Shown piece by piece: positions 21,084 to 32,300 of a stretch of 64,000 nt of DNA. The notes under the pieces are model-generated. The model was not told the DNA's origin, ran no database searches, and saw nothing but the letters and a program-made list of their open reading frames with translations. Within the stretch, counting starts at the first letter, position 1, and each line of letters opens with the position of its first letter. Source of the DNA: Prostheceraeus crozeri (lineage: Eukaryota > Platyhelminthes > Polycladida > Euryleptidae); contig CAJQUW010006111.1 in assembly GCA_907163375.1 (NCBI GenBank), positions 1 through 64,000 of the forward strand, written 5' to 3'. The position numbers and the translations under genes are program-made.

Positions 21084-23821
21084 TTAGAAGTTACAATAAA
21101 ACATAAAAATCTTTCGTTTAAACTGTTTCACCGTTTCACTGTTCACAATATCGTCGGGGAGGCGGTTCCAGTCATCTATAATGCGGTGGGAAAAAGAGGA
21201 TAGGCGACAATTCAGATTTGTTGGGTGGCGGAAAATTTTGTAGTTATGTCCACGGGTTCGGGAAACACTAAAGGTGAAGAAGGAATTAGGATCACTTGGA
21301 GTAAGGTGGTTACATATTTTGAACACGGTTGTAAGGTCCATAATCCGACGACGACATTGTAGTGTTGGGAGTTTCAGAGCTCTCAGTCTTTCTTCGTAGG
21401 GTAACGAGGATAGACCACGGATGCTTTTGGTGAATCGACGTTGTACACGTTCGATAGCCAGAATGTCTTTATTCAGGGATGGATTCCAGACTGGGATGGC
21501 ATATTCGAGGTGAGGGCGGACCAGTGTCTTGAAGAGACGAATAAGCAGATCGGCGTCCCGAGAGACGAATGTCCTGAGGATGGCAGATACAATGCGATTC
21601 GCTTTCTGAACACAGGTCAGAATGTGCCGAGAGAATTTTAGGTCTTTGACACACTTGGAATTATTCAGGAAACTTCCATCCAGACGGTAGTCCGAGGCTG
21701 GATTGCGAAATCCAAAGTGTAGAATGGAGCACTTTTGGGGATTGAGCGATAGCTGCCATTTCTTCGACCAGGTGGTTACAGCGTTGAGGTCAGCTTGCAA
21801 AAGTTCTTTGGCTTTCAGGGGATCAGTGCGCTTGATTTCGGAGTACAATTTTACATCATCAGCATATTTCAATAAAGAAGAGTTTGTCAAGGTGTCATCA
21901 ATGTCATTAATAAAGGCGACAAACAGATCTGGGCCTAAAACGGATCCCTGGGGGACACCAGAAATCATGCTGTAGGGGGAAGAATGCACACCATCCACGA
22001 CAACACTCTCAGTTCTATCCTCAAGAAAAGCTTTCAGAAAACATAGAAGTCTCCCTCCAATGCCCAAGGAAGTCAATTTCGAGAGGAGACGAAAGTGAGG
22101 GACTGAATTGAACGCTTTTTCAAAATCGAGATAGATGACGTCAGCCCACTGACCGCGATCCACAACAGATGTTAAATCCTCGAGGAATTCTAAGAGCTGG
22201 TGGGTGCTAGACGAATTGGATCGAAAACCAAATTGAGAGCGCTTGATTATGTCATATTGGTTCCAGAACTGCCACAGGTGATCGCGAACAATCGACTCCA
22301 TCAATTTGGAGGCAGTACAAGTCAGGCTGACCGGACGGTAATTCTCTGCCTTCTTGCGACAACCTTTCTTATGTATAGGAGTAACCAGAGCGTGCTTCCA
22401 GACTAGCGGGATATTCCCTAACTCAAAAAAGATCTGGAAAAGGCGAGCAAGAAGTGGAAGCAGAACAAAAGCACCTTGTTTGTAGCAGATATATTGAATG
22501 CCATCAGGGCCAGGGAGGAGAAATTCTTCTTATGTGATAGGTGGAAGCGAATTCTATCAGGTGCGAAGACTACATCAGCGAGGCAATGATCAGTTTGTGC
22601 ATGAACAGCAGGTATGGGAAGAGACTCAGAGGTGAAAGCAGATTTGTAGGAATCACCAAGAATAGTAGCTGAGTGTAGGGGATCATACACTACTCGGTCA
22701 GTGGACGGGTCGACAAGCGGACCAACGGTGGTTCGAACCTTTTGTATAGATTTTACATAGTTCCAGAATCGCTTAGGATTGTCACTGTTAGCCAAAGATA
22801 ATTCAAAATTGTAAATAGATCTGCGGATTGCTTGTTTCAAGAGGTTAGATGTATGATTGCGCAAACGTCTAGCCTCTTCAGATCTGGTGTCAAGGAAGAT
22901 ACGTTCCGCCCTTCTGCGCTGTAGTTTTAAAGAACGAATTTCTGGAGAATCCCAAGGAGGTCTGTTACTTCGAAGATAATTCATGGTTGGAACTGCTGAC
23001 GATAAAGCACCGTGAATAGCGGATTGAAAAGAAGCCCATATCTCATTCACATCTTTGTGCTGGAAGCAACTTTCCCAGTTATTGGAAGCGAGAATGGAAC
23101 GGTACAAGTCCCAATCAGCCTGCTTAAAATTATAACGAGGAGTCGACTTGGAAGAAATTGGTTTTCTTTCTGCAGAAAAAGCCAGTTCAGCCAAGACCAT
23201 ATTGTGACCTGAAGAGGCTAGAGGTTCAATTACATCAACGCGGGTAACAAGATCAGGAGTGGAGCAGAATATTAAATCCAATATATGCTCTTCGCGTGTA
23301 GGTTCAAAGACAGTTTGGTAGAACCCTGACTCAACAGTGCAAACAAGAAAATCTTCTGAGTCTTTGTTGGAAGAAAGTGTCTCCCAGTCAATGTGGGGGA
23401 AATTAAAATCGCCACTTATTAGCTTAAACTGATGGGGAAGGGAGGAGGCTTCATGGAAGAGCTCGAATAGGACACTGTCATTAGCTACTGATGAATTAGG
23501 AGGACGATAAACCACACCTACAAGAATGGAAGATTTATTCTGAAGATAAACTTCAGCCGAAACACAATCACTGAAGTTCGAGCTGTTAGCGACATCCAAA
23601 GCACAAGACTGAAGTGAGTCCTTAATGTAAAGGCAAACACCACCACCGCGACTACCACTGCGACGATCAGATCTGAATAATTTAAAGCCTGAAATTTGAA
23701 ATAAAGCATCATTAAAATTTTTATTTGCCCAAGTTTCAGTGACAGAGATAATATCTGGTTGGAGGTCAGAGATATAGGAATGAAAAATGTGAAGCTTGTT
23801 GACAATGCTGCGAGCATTCAA
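21084..23821 (-). pseudogene. LINE ORF2 (endonuclease-RT), copy A, one frameshift
   Basis: The endonuclease starts with MNARSIVNKLHIFHSYI and shows ISVTETWANKNF, LISGDFNFPHIDW, EEHILDLIF and SSGHNMVLAEL. The RT shows AENYRPVSLT, QFGFRSNSSSTHQL, DVIYLDFEKAFNSVPH, SGVPQGSVLGP and the catalytic LLKYADDVKLY. The C-terminus ends FKRKIFMFYCNF at 21084. Length is about 912 codons. The frame is lost near 22513, where copy A has GGG and copy B has GGGG. This ORF nicks target DNA and primes reverse transcription. Endonuclease and RT are each otherwise open in copy A. Confidence 0.88.
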
Positions 23822-23853
23822 GTTAAGAAACTTAAGTGCAAGGTTAGGGCTCT

Positions 23854-25092
23854 TCAGTTTTTTGAATAAGTACGATCAAACCAAGAGGAGTCTCTTTGCC
23901 AGCTACCATCATCTCTGCGAACGAAGCGCCAAATAACCCCGGAGTCCCGTAGACTAAAACTCTCACAAGAAGAGCCATTGTCGCTCTTGGAAGCTTGTTT
24001 ATTCAGTTCGAAGCAGTGCCGACGGAGAGCCTGTCCTGAAGGCGAAAGGCTTGATCGAATGTGAACCTGGCTTGAATCACAAAAGAGGGGAGAAACGGAA
24101 GAGAAAGCTGATTTGAAAAGCTTCGCGTCGAAAGCAGATTTAAAAATCAGCCTGACCAGTCTATGAGAATTGACTTTCGGCTTGCCAATACGGATAACAT
24201 CAGTTGGTTCAGGACATGACGAGGAAGGAGAACTGTTTCTAATAGACTAAATGATTGAAGATATACCGAAAGACAGATCCTTATCATCAGGAAAATTTGT
24301 CAGGATGAGCTCATTTGGCATGTAGATTCCAGAGTCTGGAGGGACGGACGGGATCGAACCGGTCTGTCTCACGGAAAAGACAGGCATCCGGGAAGTTGAG
24401 ATAGGCGGAGTGGGATTCGATACATGATTCGATAGAGCTGGACCTTGAAAAGCACCAGGTGAGCGATCAACAGGGACATCTACTGAGGAGAGAGGAGGAA
24501 AATTACCGGTGTAAAACTGGGAGGAAGAAACGGGGGGAAGAGGAGCAGGCCAAGGAATGCTGGGAGATTTATCAGCTGTATTCTCGTGGAGGGAAGTAGA
24601 GATCATGGCTATCATGGATTCCAGCTTCAATGTCAGAGTCGAAAATGCTTTCTCCAATTCTTGAAATTTCGAAAGCAATGGAGGACTGTCTGAACTGGGA
24701 GAAATTTCCTTAACATTGGAACTAACACAACTGTGAGAAACATCCTGAGTCTGGCAAACAGGAGGATTAGTTAAATTGGCAACAGTGAACCAATCCTCGT
24801 CAAAGCAATACACATGCTCATCAGACGGGAACCCGTCCAGTAACTTGGTTTTGATGGAGTCAACTTCTGGAGAGAGACAACAAGATTTACAGAGATAAAG
24901 GCCAGGATCGTCATTGATAACATAGGAGAGCTGGCGGAAGGAAAGACCCAGACAGAGATAATGAATCCAAGATCGACAGTTGGAACACTCAATCTCTGTT
25001 GAGTTGGAAAGCTGATTACACCAACACGTAGATCTACCAGGGAGAAGATCAGAGGAAGCTTGACTCTTGGAATCTTTAGCCGTTCTAGGCAT
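23854..25092 (-). pseudogene. LINE ORF1 with PHD finger and RRM-like domain (copy A)
   Basis: Starts MPRTAKDSKSQASSDLLPG. A PHD finger covers roughly residues 22-72 (CWCNQ...IECSNCRSWIHYLCLG...LYLCKSCC). A Ser/Pro-rich linker with SKFQELEKAFSTLTLKLESM (short coiled coil) follows. An RRM-like part starts PTDVIRIGKPKVNSHRLVRL and ends WFDRTYSKN at 23854. A single in-frame TAG (24247-24249) separates the two parts and is shared with copy B. It could reflect decay before duplication or suppressible readthrough. PHD-RRM ORF1 proteins bind RNA and possibly chromatin. Confidence 0.8.
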
Positions 25093-25439
25093 TATGCGAA
25101 GAGGGAAAAAAGGAATTAACTACAATAAGAAAGGAGTCACACTCAGAGATTTCAGTCACAACAAAGAAAGTATAATAGTAGGCTAAGCCCACACTCAGAC
25201 CCTGCAGTTACCGAATTAGCGAAGTAGGATGGATGGGGAAAATATACGCTGGTTCTAAAACAACACACCAAGCTACATGCACACTAACGGCCCCACACTT
25301 ATGGGGTGGATAGATGGCATAATACAAAAAACGAACGGTAGAGAGTAAACAGTGTAAGAGCTCAACACTAGCTAATTATATGCTATTATCATAGAAGGAC
25401 TGTGAACTACCACACAAAACAACAAAAAGAAAAAAAATT

Positions 25440-25511
25440 AGAGCAGGATTTGAACTCGATGAACGAGGTTGGCAAGTCTAACACGGTACCACTACACTAC
25501 TGCGCCGCTCT
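25440..25511 (-). tRNA. tRNA-Gly-like sequence inside the LINE 5' region (pseudo-tRNA)
   Basis: The 72-base minus-strand segment begins AGAGCGG and ends CTGCTCT, forming a full seven-pair acceptor stem with one G-T pair. It has an A box TAGTGTAGTGG and a B box GAGTTCAAATCC. The loop TTGCCAA would give anticodon GCC (Gly). A T-run follows the 3' end. D, anticodon and T stems pair imperfectly, so a working tRNA is unlikely. A tRNA-derived Pol III promoter or a captured SINE head within the LINE leader fits better. Confidence 0.4.
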
Positions 25512-25996
25512 ATCTTTTTGAAGAAATTTGATATCTATAAACGCGTGTGATCAGCAAAGAAATCGAAGAGGGATGCAATTCTGAAGAGAGAATTACATAG
25601 AAATCTGACTTGGCACAATACGCCAAGCTACAGCACTCTCAACAGCAGAGAAATCGGACAGAGAGATGAATCCAGATTACGAGACAAAGCACACTGCAGC
25701 TGCGTGTTGATAGAAGCACGCCAATGAAACTAAGCTATGGTAATCACTAAACAACGAATCACGTGATTAGATAATGGAGTAATCGAAGGGACTGAAATAC
25801 AGCGATAACTTTGGAGCCACTAAATGACAGGGGATACCGATGACACAGAAATGAATAGAGTGTGATAAGGAGATGAATGATACCAAAATTAATGAAAAAC
25901 AATCCCTAACAGCCTAGAACAGAAACACAAAGACCACAAGGCTAAGAGCGCGCTGAAAACACGTCCGACACCGGTGACGTACAGACTAGTTGTGGC

Positions 25997-26428
25997 GTCA
26001 GCTGTCCAATCTTTTGTTCGCATACAAAATTCTTTCCTTTTCTGCAAATGGGCTTTCGTCATTAGAGGTTTCCGCTGAACTTTGCGAGCCCATAAGTTAA
26101 AGTCTTTCCGCAAAACACGAGAAACTGTTTCCGTAGACACACACCGTAGAGGAGATACTTCTCGGATGAGATCATCAGAAGTTAGGAAAGGATCTGCCGA
26201 TATGACCTTCTTCATTCGTCTCTTTGTATGTTTGGATACCTTGGAAGGTCGACCGCAACGGCTACGAACTGAGAAATTTCCTTCCATGTTGTATCCCTTC
26301 AAAATCTTTGATACAGCTGATTTTGAAACTTTCAGTTGTATGCAAATCATCTTGTGGCTGAGTCCTGCTCTTTTCAGCTCCACAATTGCGCCTCTCTGTG
26401 CGTCAGTTACTTGTTTTCCTGATCCCAT
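25997..26428 (-). pseudogene. Tc1 transposase, N-terminal DNA-binding half (copy A)
   Basis: The best start is the Met of MGSGKQVTDAQRGAIVELK. Two helix-turn-helix units follow: the first around MICIQLKVSKSAVSKILKGY, the second around TSDDLIREVSPLRCVSTETV. Between them, SRCGRPSKVSKHTKRRM is the GRPR-like linker. The half ends at KEFCMRTKDWTAD, where LINE sequence begins at 25996. The interrupted frame would continue with the DWGHIMWSDE side at 20999. Confidence 0.88.
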
Positions 26429-27073
26429 TGCAATGCAGAAATGAAAATGAGATGACTCGTCACTGATACTTAGAACATACACCCGTATTAGTAAGCTACC
26501 TATGCTATCGCTATGACGACGACAATGCAGTAAGCTCGAATGGGATTGACAGCCTGATAATCATTAAAATCATTAACTGCTATTACCATAGAATCTCTGC
26601 TATCTAAGGGACATTCCAAGCACATATTTTGCAATCAGTGGAAACGCAACAGCCTATGACAATAGCAGGCTTCAAGCGCACACCTAATTAAAACCGATCA
26701 CGGTCAAATTTGATCAAATACCCGAGATGAATTGTAGACGAAAATCTGAATTTTCATGTCCCACCTGAAATAATTGGAATCGGACATTCCTAGCGGAATC
26801 TACAGCTTCCCAGTCCACATCTACTCTCATTTTTCAATCTCAACAATGAATTTTGCTTCGGAGCATGACCCGCCTTGCTAGTCTTCCATGGTGCCACTGG
26901 CATTTCGTCATGTCTCCTCTAGACAAGCAGAGGAGGGAAACATCCATTTCTATGGTTATTACTGTGGAGTGAGATAATTTTGACAAAAAAATTAGGATAC
27001 GAGTGAATGCAGTATGAATTTCATAAAATCACTGACTTGGGACACGGGGTTTCCAAACTTATGACAGGTACTG

Positions 27074-28461
27074 GATATTTACATTGGCAAACTATGATTT
27101 CGTGAATCTTCTTCGAACTAAACGAAGTATGATAGAAGATGTGTGAATCGAATACCTGTGTGACTCAATTTCTGCCGATTCTCTCAAGTTTACGTGCTGG
27201 AGGCCTCGTAAAAGAAGGTTAGACGATCACTCATGCTACAAGCCAAGTTATTATTCCATGAAGTGCGAGTTAAATTGTATTTTAGCTGTAAGCGTACACC
27301 TTCATGGTCTCCTTTTTGAAATAATGTGCTTGAGATTGAAAAAAATTTAACATTTTTTCTAGACCTACCGGTGCTAAAGTTTTTGATTTAAAAACAATCA
27401 ATATTTTTCTGAAATTCAGTAGGAAAGTTCAAGCGTCGCATCATTATCAGCGTGATCATTTTTATACTGTGCTTCAATTGAGGGTTCCATTTCTTTTTCT
27501 CACTCTGACCAGGGTTTCATTCGGGAATAGATATTGGAGAATGTGACATGGCTGTTTTAGACTGGGTAGGAATTCAAAAACAGCTTATGTTTTACTCCTT
27601 GTTCATCCGGTAGATGTAGTGCGTACTAGGTTTACAACATCAAGGTTTCAGGTAGTATCAGGCAAGGAAACTAAGTAGGCCAATTGATAGAGGGTAACAT
27701 TATAAATTGGAAATTAGTAAGATTTCTGCAATTTTTTAAGTGTCATGCTAAAATCATGAGTTAATGAAATTGAAAAACATGATATTATAATATACTATAA
27801 ACCAACACATGAGGTCTTGAAATGAAACCTTATTTTCTCAACCACTGAAACGAATTTTAATGCGCACATTCTGCGGTCATGACTCAAAATTATTCAGAAA
27901 GCAGCGCCACTGCACTCGGTTTATACAGCATGTTTGAGACGAGTAGTAGGTGGATACTTGCTTTTTTTAGATGGGGCTGCATGAATCCAAATGGTCCCAT
28001 CCCCTGATTAAGAAATCGGGCTCAAGCTAGCTACATTTGACGGCTGACCAAATGGACCTCATTTGTGATTTAGCTGGTTATAAAAGTAAATCGGTTAATT
28101 TTCATAACGACTGATATGTCAGAGCTTCCGAATATTTTGTAATCCTGGATATTTTATGGCAAATGATATTGATCGGCAGTCGCGGGTATAATACTGACTC
28201 TATTGTGAAGTACTTATGTTGCATTCTTGATATTTTTTGAATTGTGTTTACATGCAATACATTATTATAATTATGTCTGCTTCTATTTGTTGAATATCTA
28301 TTTTATATTTCCTATCTTATTGTCAAAGTGAATGTATTTTGAACCAGTCCTCAGTATGTGGATTGTGCCATGTAAGTCATCATGTAATTTGTGTCACAAT
28401 ATATGGGTTCTCTGTTATGACAATCATGTACTATCGGTATCTACTTAGTTTGGGGGAGGAG
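27074..28461. other. Non-coding, nothing recognised
   Basis: About 1.4 kb between the Tc1 right end and the BEL/Pao candidate LTR. No frame, domain or clear repeat was found. It is nearly identical in copy B (55559-56947). Confidence 0.5.
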
Positions 28462-29335
28462 TGTACAGTCACAGCCACTGGTTGACTGGATTATCATCAC
28501 CTCGCTAGAATTCAATAATAATCAATAACTTGATGCAGTAATGTGTAACACAATAACTGGAATTCAGTAATATTTTGCTGAAAACATTTTAAATATATTC
28601 ATCACTCAAAAATTTTAAATTGATAAGATTTCAATACCGCGTTGAACCAGCCCTTGCTCCCAAGACTATGAATTAACTGTCATATGTTCAACCAGTATTT
28701 AACAGAATTCTGTGGTGACTATTTGGCACCACACATTTTAATTGTCTATTTAATTGCTTTTACTTTGATTACAACCAATTAAGTCTTCTATGAAATCCTC
28801 GCACGACGACTTACAGTCGTTAGCTGTTCAGAATTTAAATTTAAAATTAAATACCATGACAGCCTCCAAACATTGATATTGATAGAGAGCATGCAACTTC
28901 GCATAACAGGGATGAAAATCTTTAGCGGATACGCGTTTCCGCCAGTGTCCCTTGAAAGGCTATAATGATTTTTTTTATAACGGCTTATCCGTTCTTTTAC
29001 AGCCAAAAATCAAAACGAGCTATACTGATTGTAATTCATATTGTATTCGTGGTTCACTATGTACAGAAATCAGATGTAAATCAACACACAAACGAATACA
29101 AACGATTACAACCGTGAAAACGTTCACCTTCTTGGCTGTACAAAAAAACATCTGTTGAATTCAAGAAAATACGTTGCCTAATGATCTCCTTGACAATAAA
29201 CACAAATAGGCAACTTAAACAAATAACGACTTTTACCAAGATTTTTAGGTGAAGAAGCAATAAAACGATAAAATTGGTTCTACTCATATTCAATAACTGT
29301 AAATGTGCAAATATACCGTCACACTCACACCAACA
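28462..29335 (-). repeat. Candidate BEL/Pao 3' LTR (copy A)
   Basis: Read on the minus strand, TGTTGGTGTGAGTGTGACGG opens just after a purine-rich gcaggaaag (29336 onward), as expected for the 3' LTR start. The other end reads GGCTGTGACTGTACA at 28462, giving TG...CA limits. The 5' LTR is absent, so the limits cannot be confirmed from a pair. Confidence 0.35.
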
Positions 29336-32300
29336 ACTTTCCTGCGTGACAAGTTATTCAAATGAGTTAAACATATAAAAACTTCTTAACAAATATGTAC
29401 ACAGTTCGTTTCATTTAAAGAATTCTACAAAAAGCAAGACTACAACATACCAATAAAGAGGCTTCGTTCACTTTTGTTCATACTTGATATGTTCATAGTC
29501 TTCACACACCATAACTTGCAGAGTCCAATTTCTAAACAATCTTCACCAATCTTCTTTGTACAACCAGGTATGGATATCACTCACGAAGTCAGGAAAAGTT
29601 CATGTTCCATATTTACAAAATAGAAGTTAAACCAAGTGTTCATATCAAATATATACACATGAATCAGCATAAGAAATATAAACTTTACAAAAATTACACC
29701 TTTTATATGCATTCAGGATGCAAATTCAATAAAAAATCATTGCGACTATTCAATCAGTAGTACATCAATAAACGGCAATTATCACTTGTTCATATAGATG
29801 CACGATGCATTGAATTACTTTTAACATTTAAACAGTACGTAAGCTTATTGCAATAAAGATTATCTCAGACAAACAATTCAAAGAATGCCTATAACTATTC
29901 ACACTCAACAAGAAGAATGACTTTCTGAATAGTCCATTCTATGACCTTGACCTTTCCTTTGTCTATAATTCGCAACATCACTCTTCTGACAAGACCATCA
30001 CTACTCTCAATCACTTCCTTGATCAATCCTAAGCTCCATTCGTTCCTAGGAAGACCATCATCCACGACTAAAACAACATCTCCCACCTTCATATTTCTAG
30101 ATCTACTAGCCCAACACTTCCGCTGATTGATACTTTGCAGATATTCTTTCTTCCATCTGCTCCAGAGTTGCTCGGATAAGTATTGAACTCTTCTCCAGCG
30201 TTTACGCAGATAGAGATCTTTTCTATCAAATAGACCAGGTGGTGGCGGAGTTGTCGAATCTTTCATTGTGAGAATGTGATTGGGAGTCAATGGATCTACC
30301 TGTGGGTCATTAATGAAGTCCGTAGTGAGAGGGCGATTGTTAACGATAGACATGGCCTCGTAAAACAGTGTTCTCAATGAGGAATCATCCAATTGTCTAG
30401 ATTGCATTTCTATAGTGATTGAGAGAATGCTTCGAACTGTACGTATTTGTCGTTCCCATATACCGCCTCGATGACTGGCATAAGGAGGATTCATGACAAT
30501 CTCACAGTCATAATCTTTGCTCATGTAATTCTCAATATTCTCATTGTCCATCTCTTCCAGAGCCTTTCGCAATTCATTGTTTCCACCGACGAAATTGCTG
30601 CCCTGATCTGATCTTATCTGACGAACCTTGCCTCTGATGGCAATGAAACATCGAACGGCATTGATGAAGGCATCAGTTGACATATCATCCAATAGTTCGA
30701 TATGTATAACTCTCGAACAAAGGCAAGTAAACAGTAACCCATAGCGCTTCTGCTGTCTTCGACCAGACTTTGTCCAGAAGTGTCCAAAGACATCCATGCC
30801 GCAATACGTGAATGGCGGTGATGGCTCAACACGATCGATAGGAAGATCTGACATTTTCTGACTTTCTGGGGGATGACGATTCTTTCGACAAGCAACACAT
30901 GAGTTAATTGTATTGGATACTAGCTTGCTTCCTTTGAGTATCCAAAATCCATTGGCACGTATGGTATTCACAGTTATGCCGCGTCCTTGATGCTTGGATA
31001 GTTCATGGAAATGTTGGAAAATCAGACGAGAAATATAACTCTTCTTACTCAAAATAATCGGATGTTTCAATTCAGGCGACAAAGTTGAGTTTCTAAGCCT
31101 TCCGCCAACGCGTAAAATTCCATGTTTATCCTTGAAAGGATCCAGAGCCTTAGGCAACAACTTCAAATCCAAATCAGATTCTTGTGAGAGACGAATAATA
31201 ATCAATTTCGCAGCCTCTCGTTCTTCCACGGTGGACAATAAGTCGTTCCTTATCCCCTTAGCTCTCCGTTGTAACGTGCTATAGCTGCAACTAGCGTCGA
31301 CAATTAGAGAACTTTTCAAATGACGCGATCAAACTTGATGTCGTAGAGACTCGACTTGACGTAGTGGAACTAGTCACAAGACATCTCACTTCAGGGTCTT
31401 CCTTGTTTAGATCAAATTTAATTTCAGATGAATTCGGTATCTCAGATTCCCATAAGAATTCAGGACCTTTCAGCCAATTTGATTCTTGAAGTCTACGAAT
31501 GTTCAGTCCTCTAGATGCGTGATCAGCAGGGTTAGACTTTGTTTCAATGTAACGCCATTGCGCAGGATCAGAAGCATCACGAATTGTTTGTGCACGATTT
31601 GCGACGAACATATGAAAGCGACAGGATTCGTTTGCAATGTACGCAAGTACCACTTTAGAGTCCGTCCAGAATACTTCTTCGTCAGGGGTTAATCTCAATT
31701 CATCTTTCAGTAGCTTACTGACCTTGACCGAGATGACTGCAGCTGTTAGTTCAAGTCGCGGAATTGTCTTTAACTTGGTAGGCGCTACTCTGGATTTTCC
31801 CATCAGGAGAGTACAGTGAACACGATTCTGATCATCAATCATTCTAATATACGAACATTGTCCATATCCTGTTGTGCTTGCATCCGAGAAGTGGTGTAGC
31901 TCAACTCTTGCTACCTCTCCGAAATACAAAGGAGTCATTGCACGAGGTATGCGCAGCGTAGATAGTTCTTTCAAGTTTGTCAACCATTGTTTTCATTTTG
32001 GTAGAAGATCATCAGGCAATAAATCATTCCAGCTACTTCCGTTCTTACACATTTGTTGCAGTATTGTCTTCCCAAGAAGGATAAAGGGAGAGATCAGTCC
32101 TATAGGATCGTAGACAGAAGCAACACAAGCAAGAATATCGCGTCTAGAAAAGCCGAATGCTTTATCTTCAAACTTGAACATAAAGTAATCTTCTTCAACG
32201 TTCCACAGGAGACCGAGAGTTGATGAAACTTGAGGAACTTGACTATCCTTAGGTACTTCACTCGTAGTCGTGCTGGATACATGATCATCTCCTACGATAG

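Larger units (their letters stand above)
21000..25996 (-). mobile_element. CR1-like LINE, about full length (4,997 bp), copy A
   Basis: Minus-strand order is a 5' region of about 900 bp, ORF1 with a PHD finger and an RRM-like part, ORF2 with endonuclease and RT, a short 3' tail, and (TAAA)n at 21000-21020. The (TAAA)n end and PHD-bearing ORF1 fit the CR1/Jockey group. The Tc1 frame on either side closes with no bases lost or repeated beyond one possible C, so there is no usual target duplication. It has the same length and insertion point in copy B, so it predates duplication. Confidence 0.88.
20262..27073 (-). mobile_element. Tc1-like transposon (copy A), split by a LINE
   Basis: The left end CAGTACCTGTCATAAGTTTG and the inverted right end CAGTACCTGTCATAAGTTTG (27073 leftward) are identical and extend to GAAACCCC. 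TA precedes the left end; the right flank is GA rather than TA. Without the LINE the element is about 1.8 kb, the usual Tc1 size. The transposase lies on the minus strand in two halves (26428-25997 and 20999-20412) separated by the LINE at 21000-25996. Confidence 0.92.

Noticed and set aside
22200-22406. Plus-strand open frames across the LINE, Tc1 and BEL/Pao regions
   Set aside because: They are antisense shadows of the minus-strand element genes and carry no domain of their own.
28440-28475. Plus-strand purine tract followed by TGTACAG read as the 3' LTR junction of a second, plus-strand retroelement
   Set aside because: No plus-strand element frames lie upstream. The same TG is better used as the far limit of the minus-strand BEL/Pao LTR.
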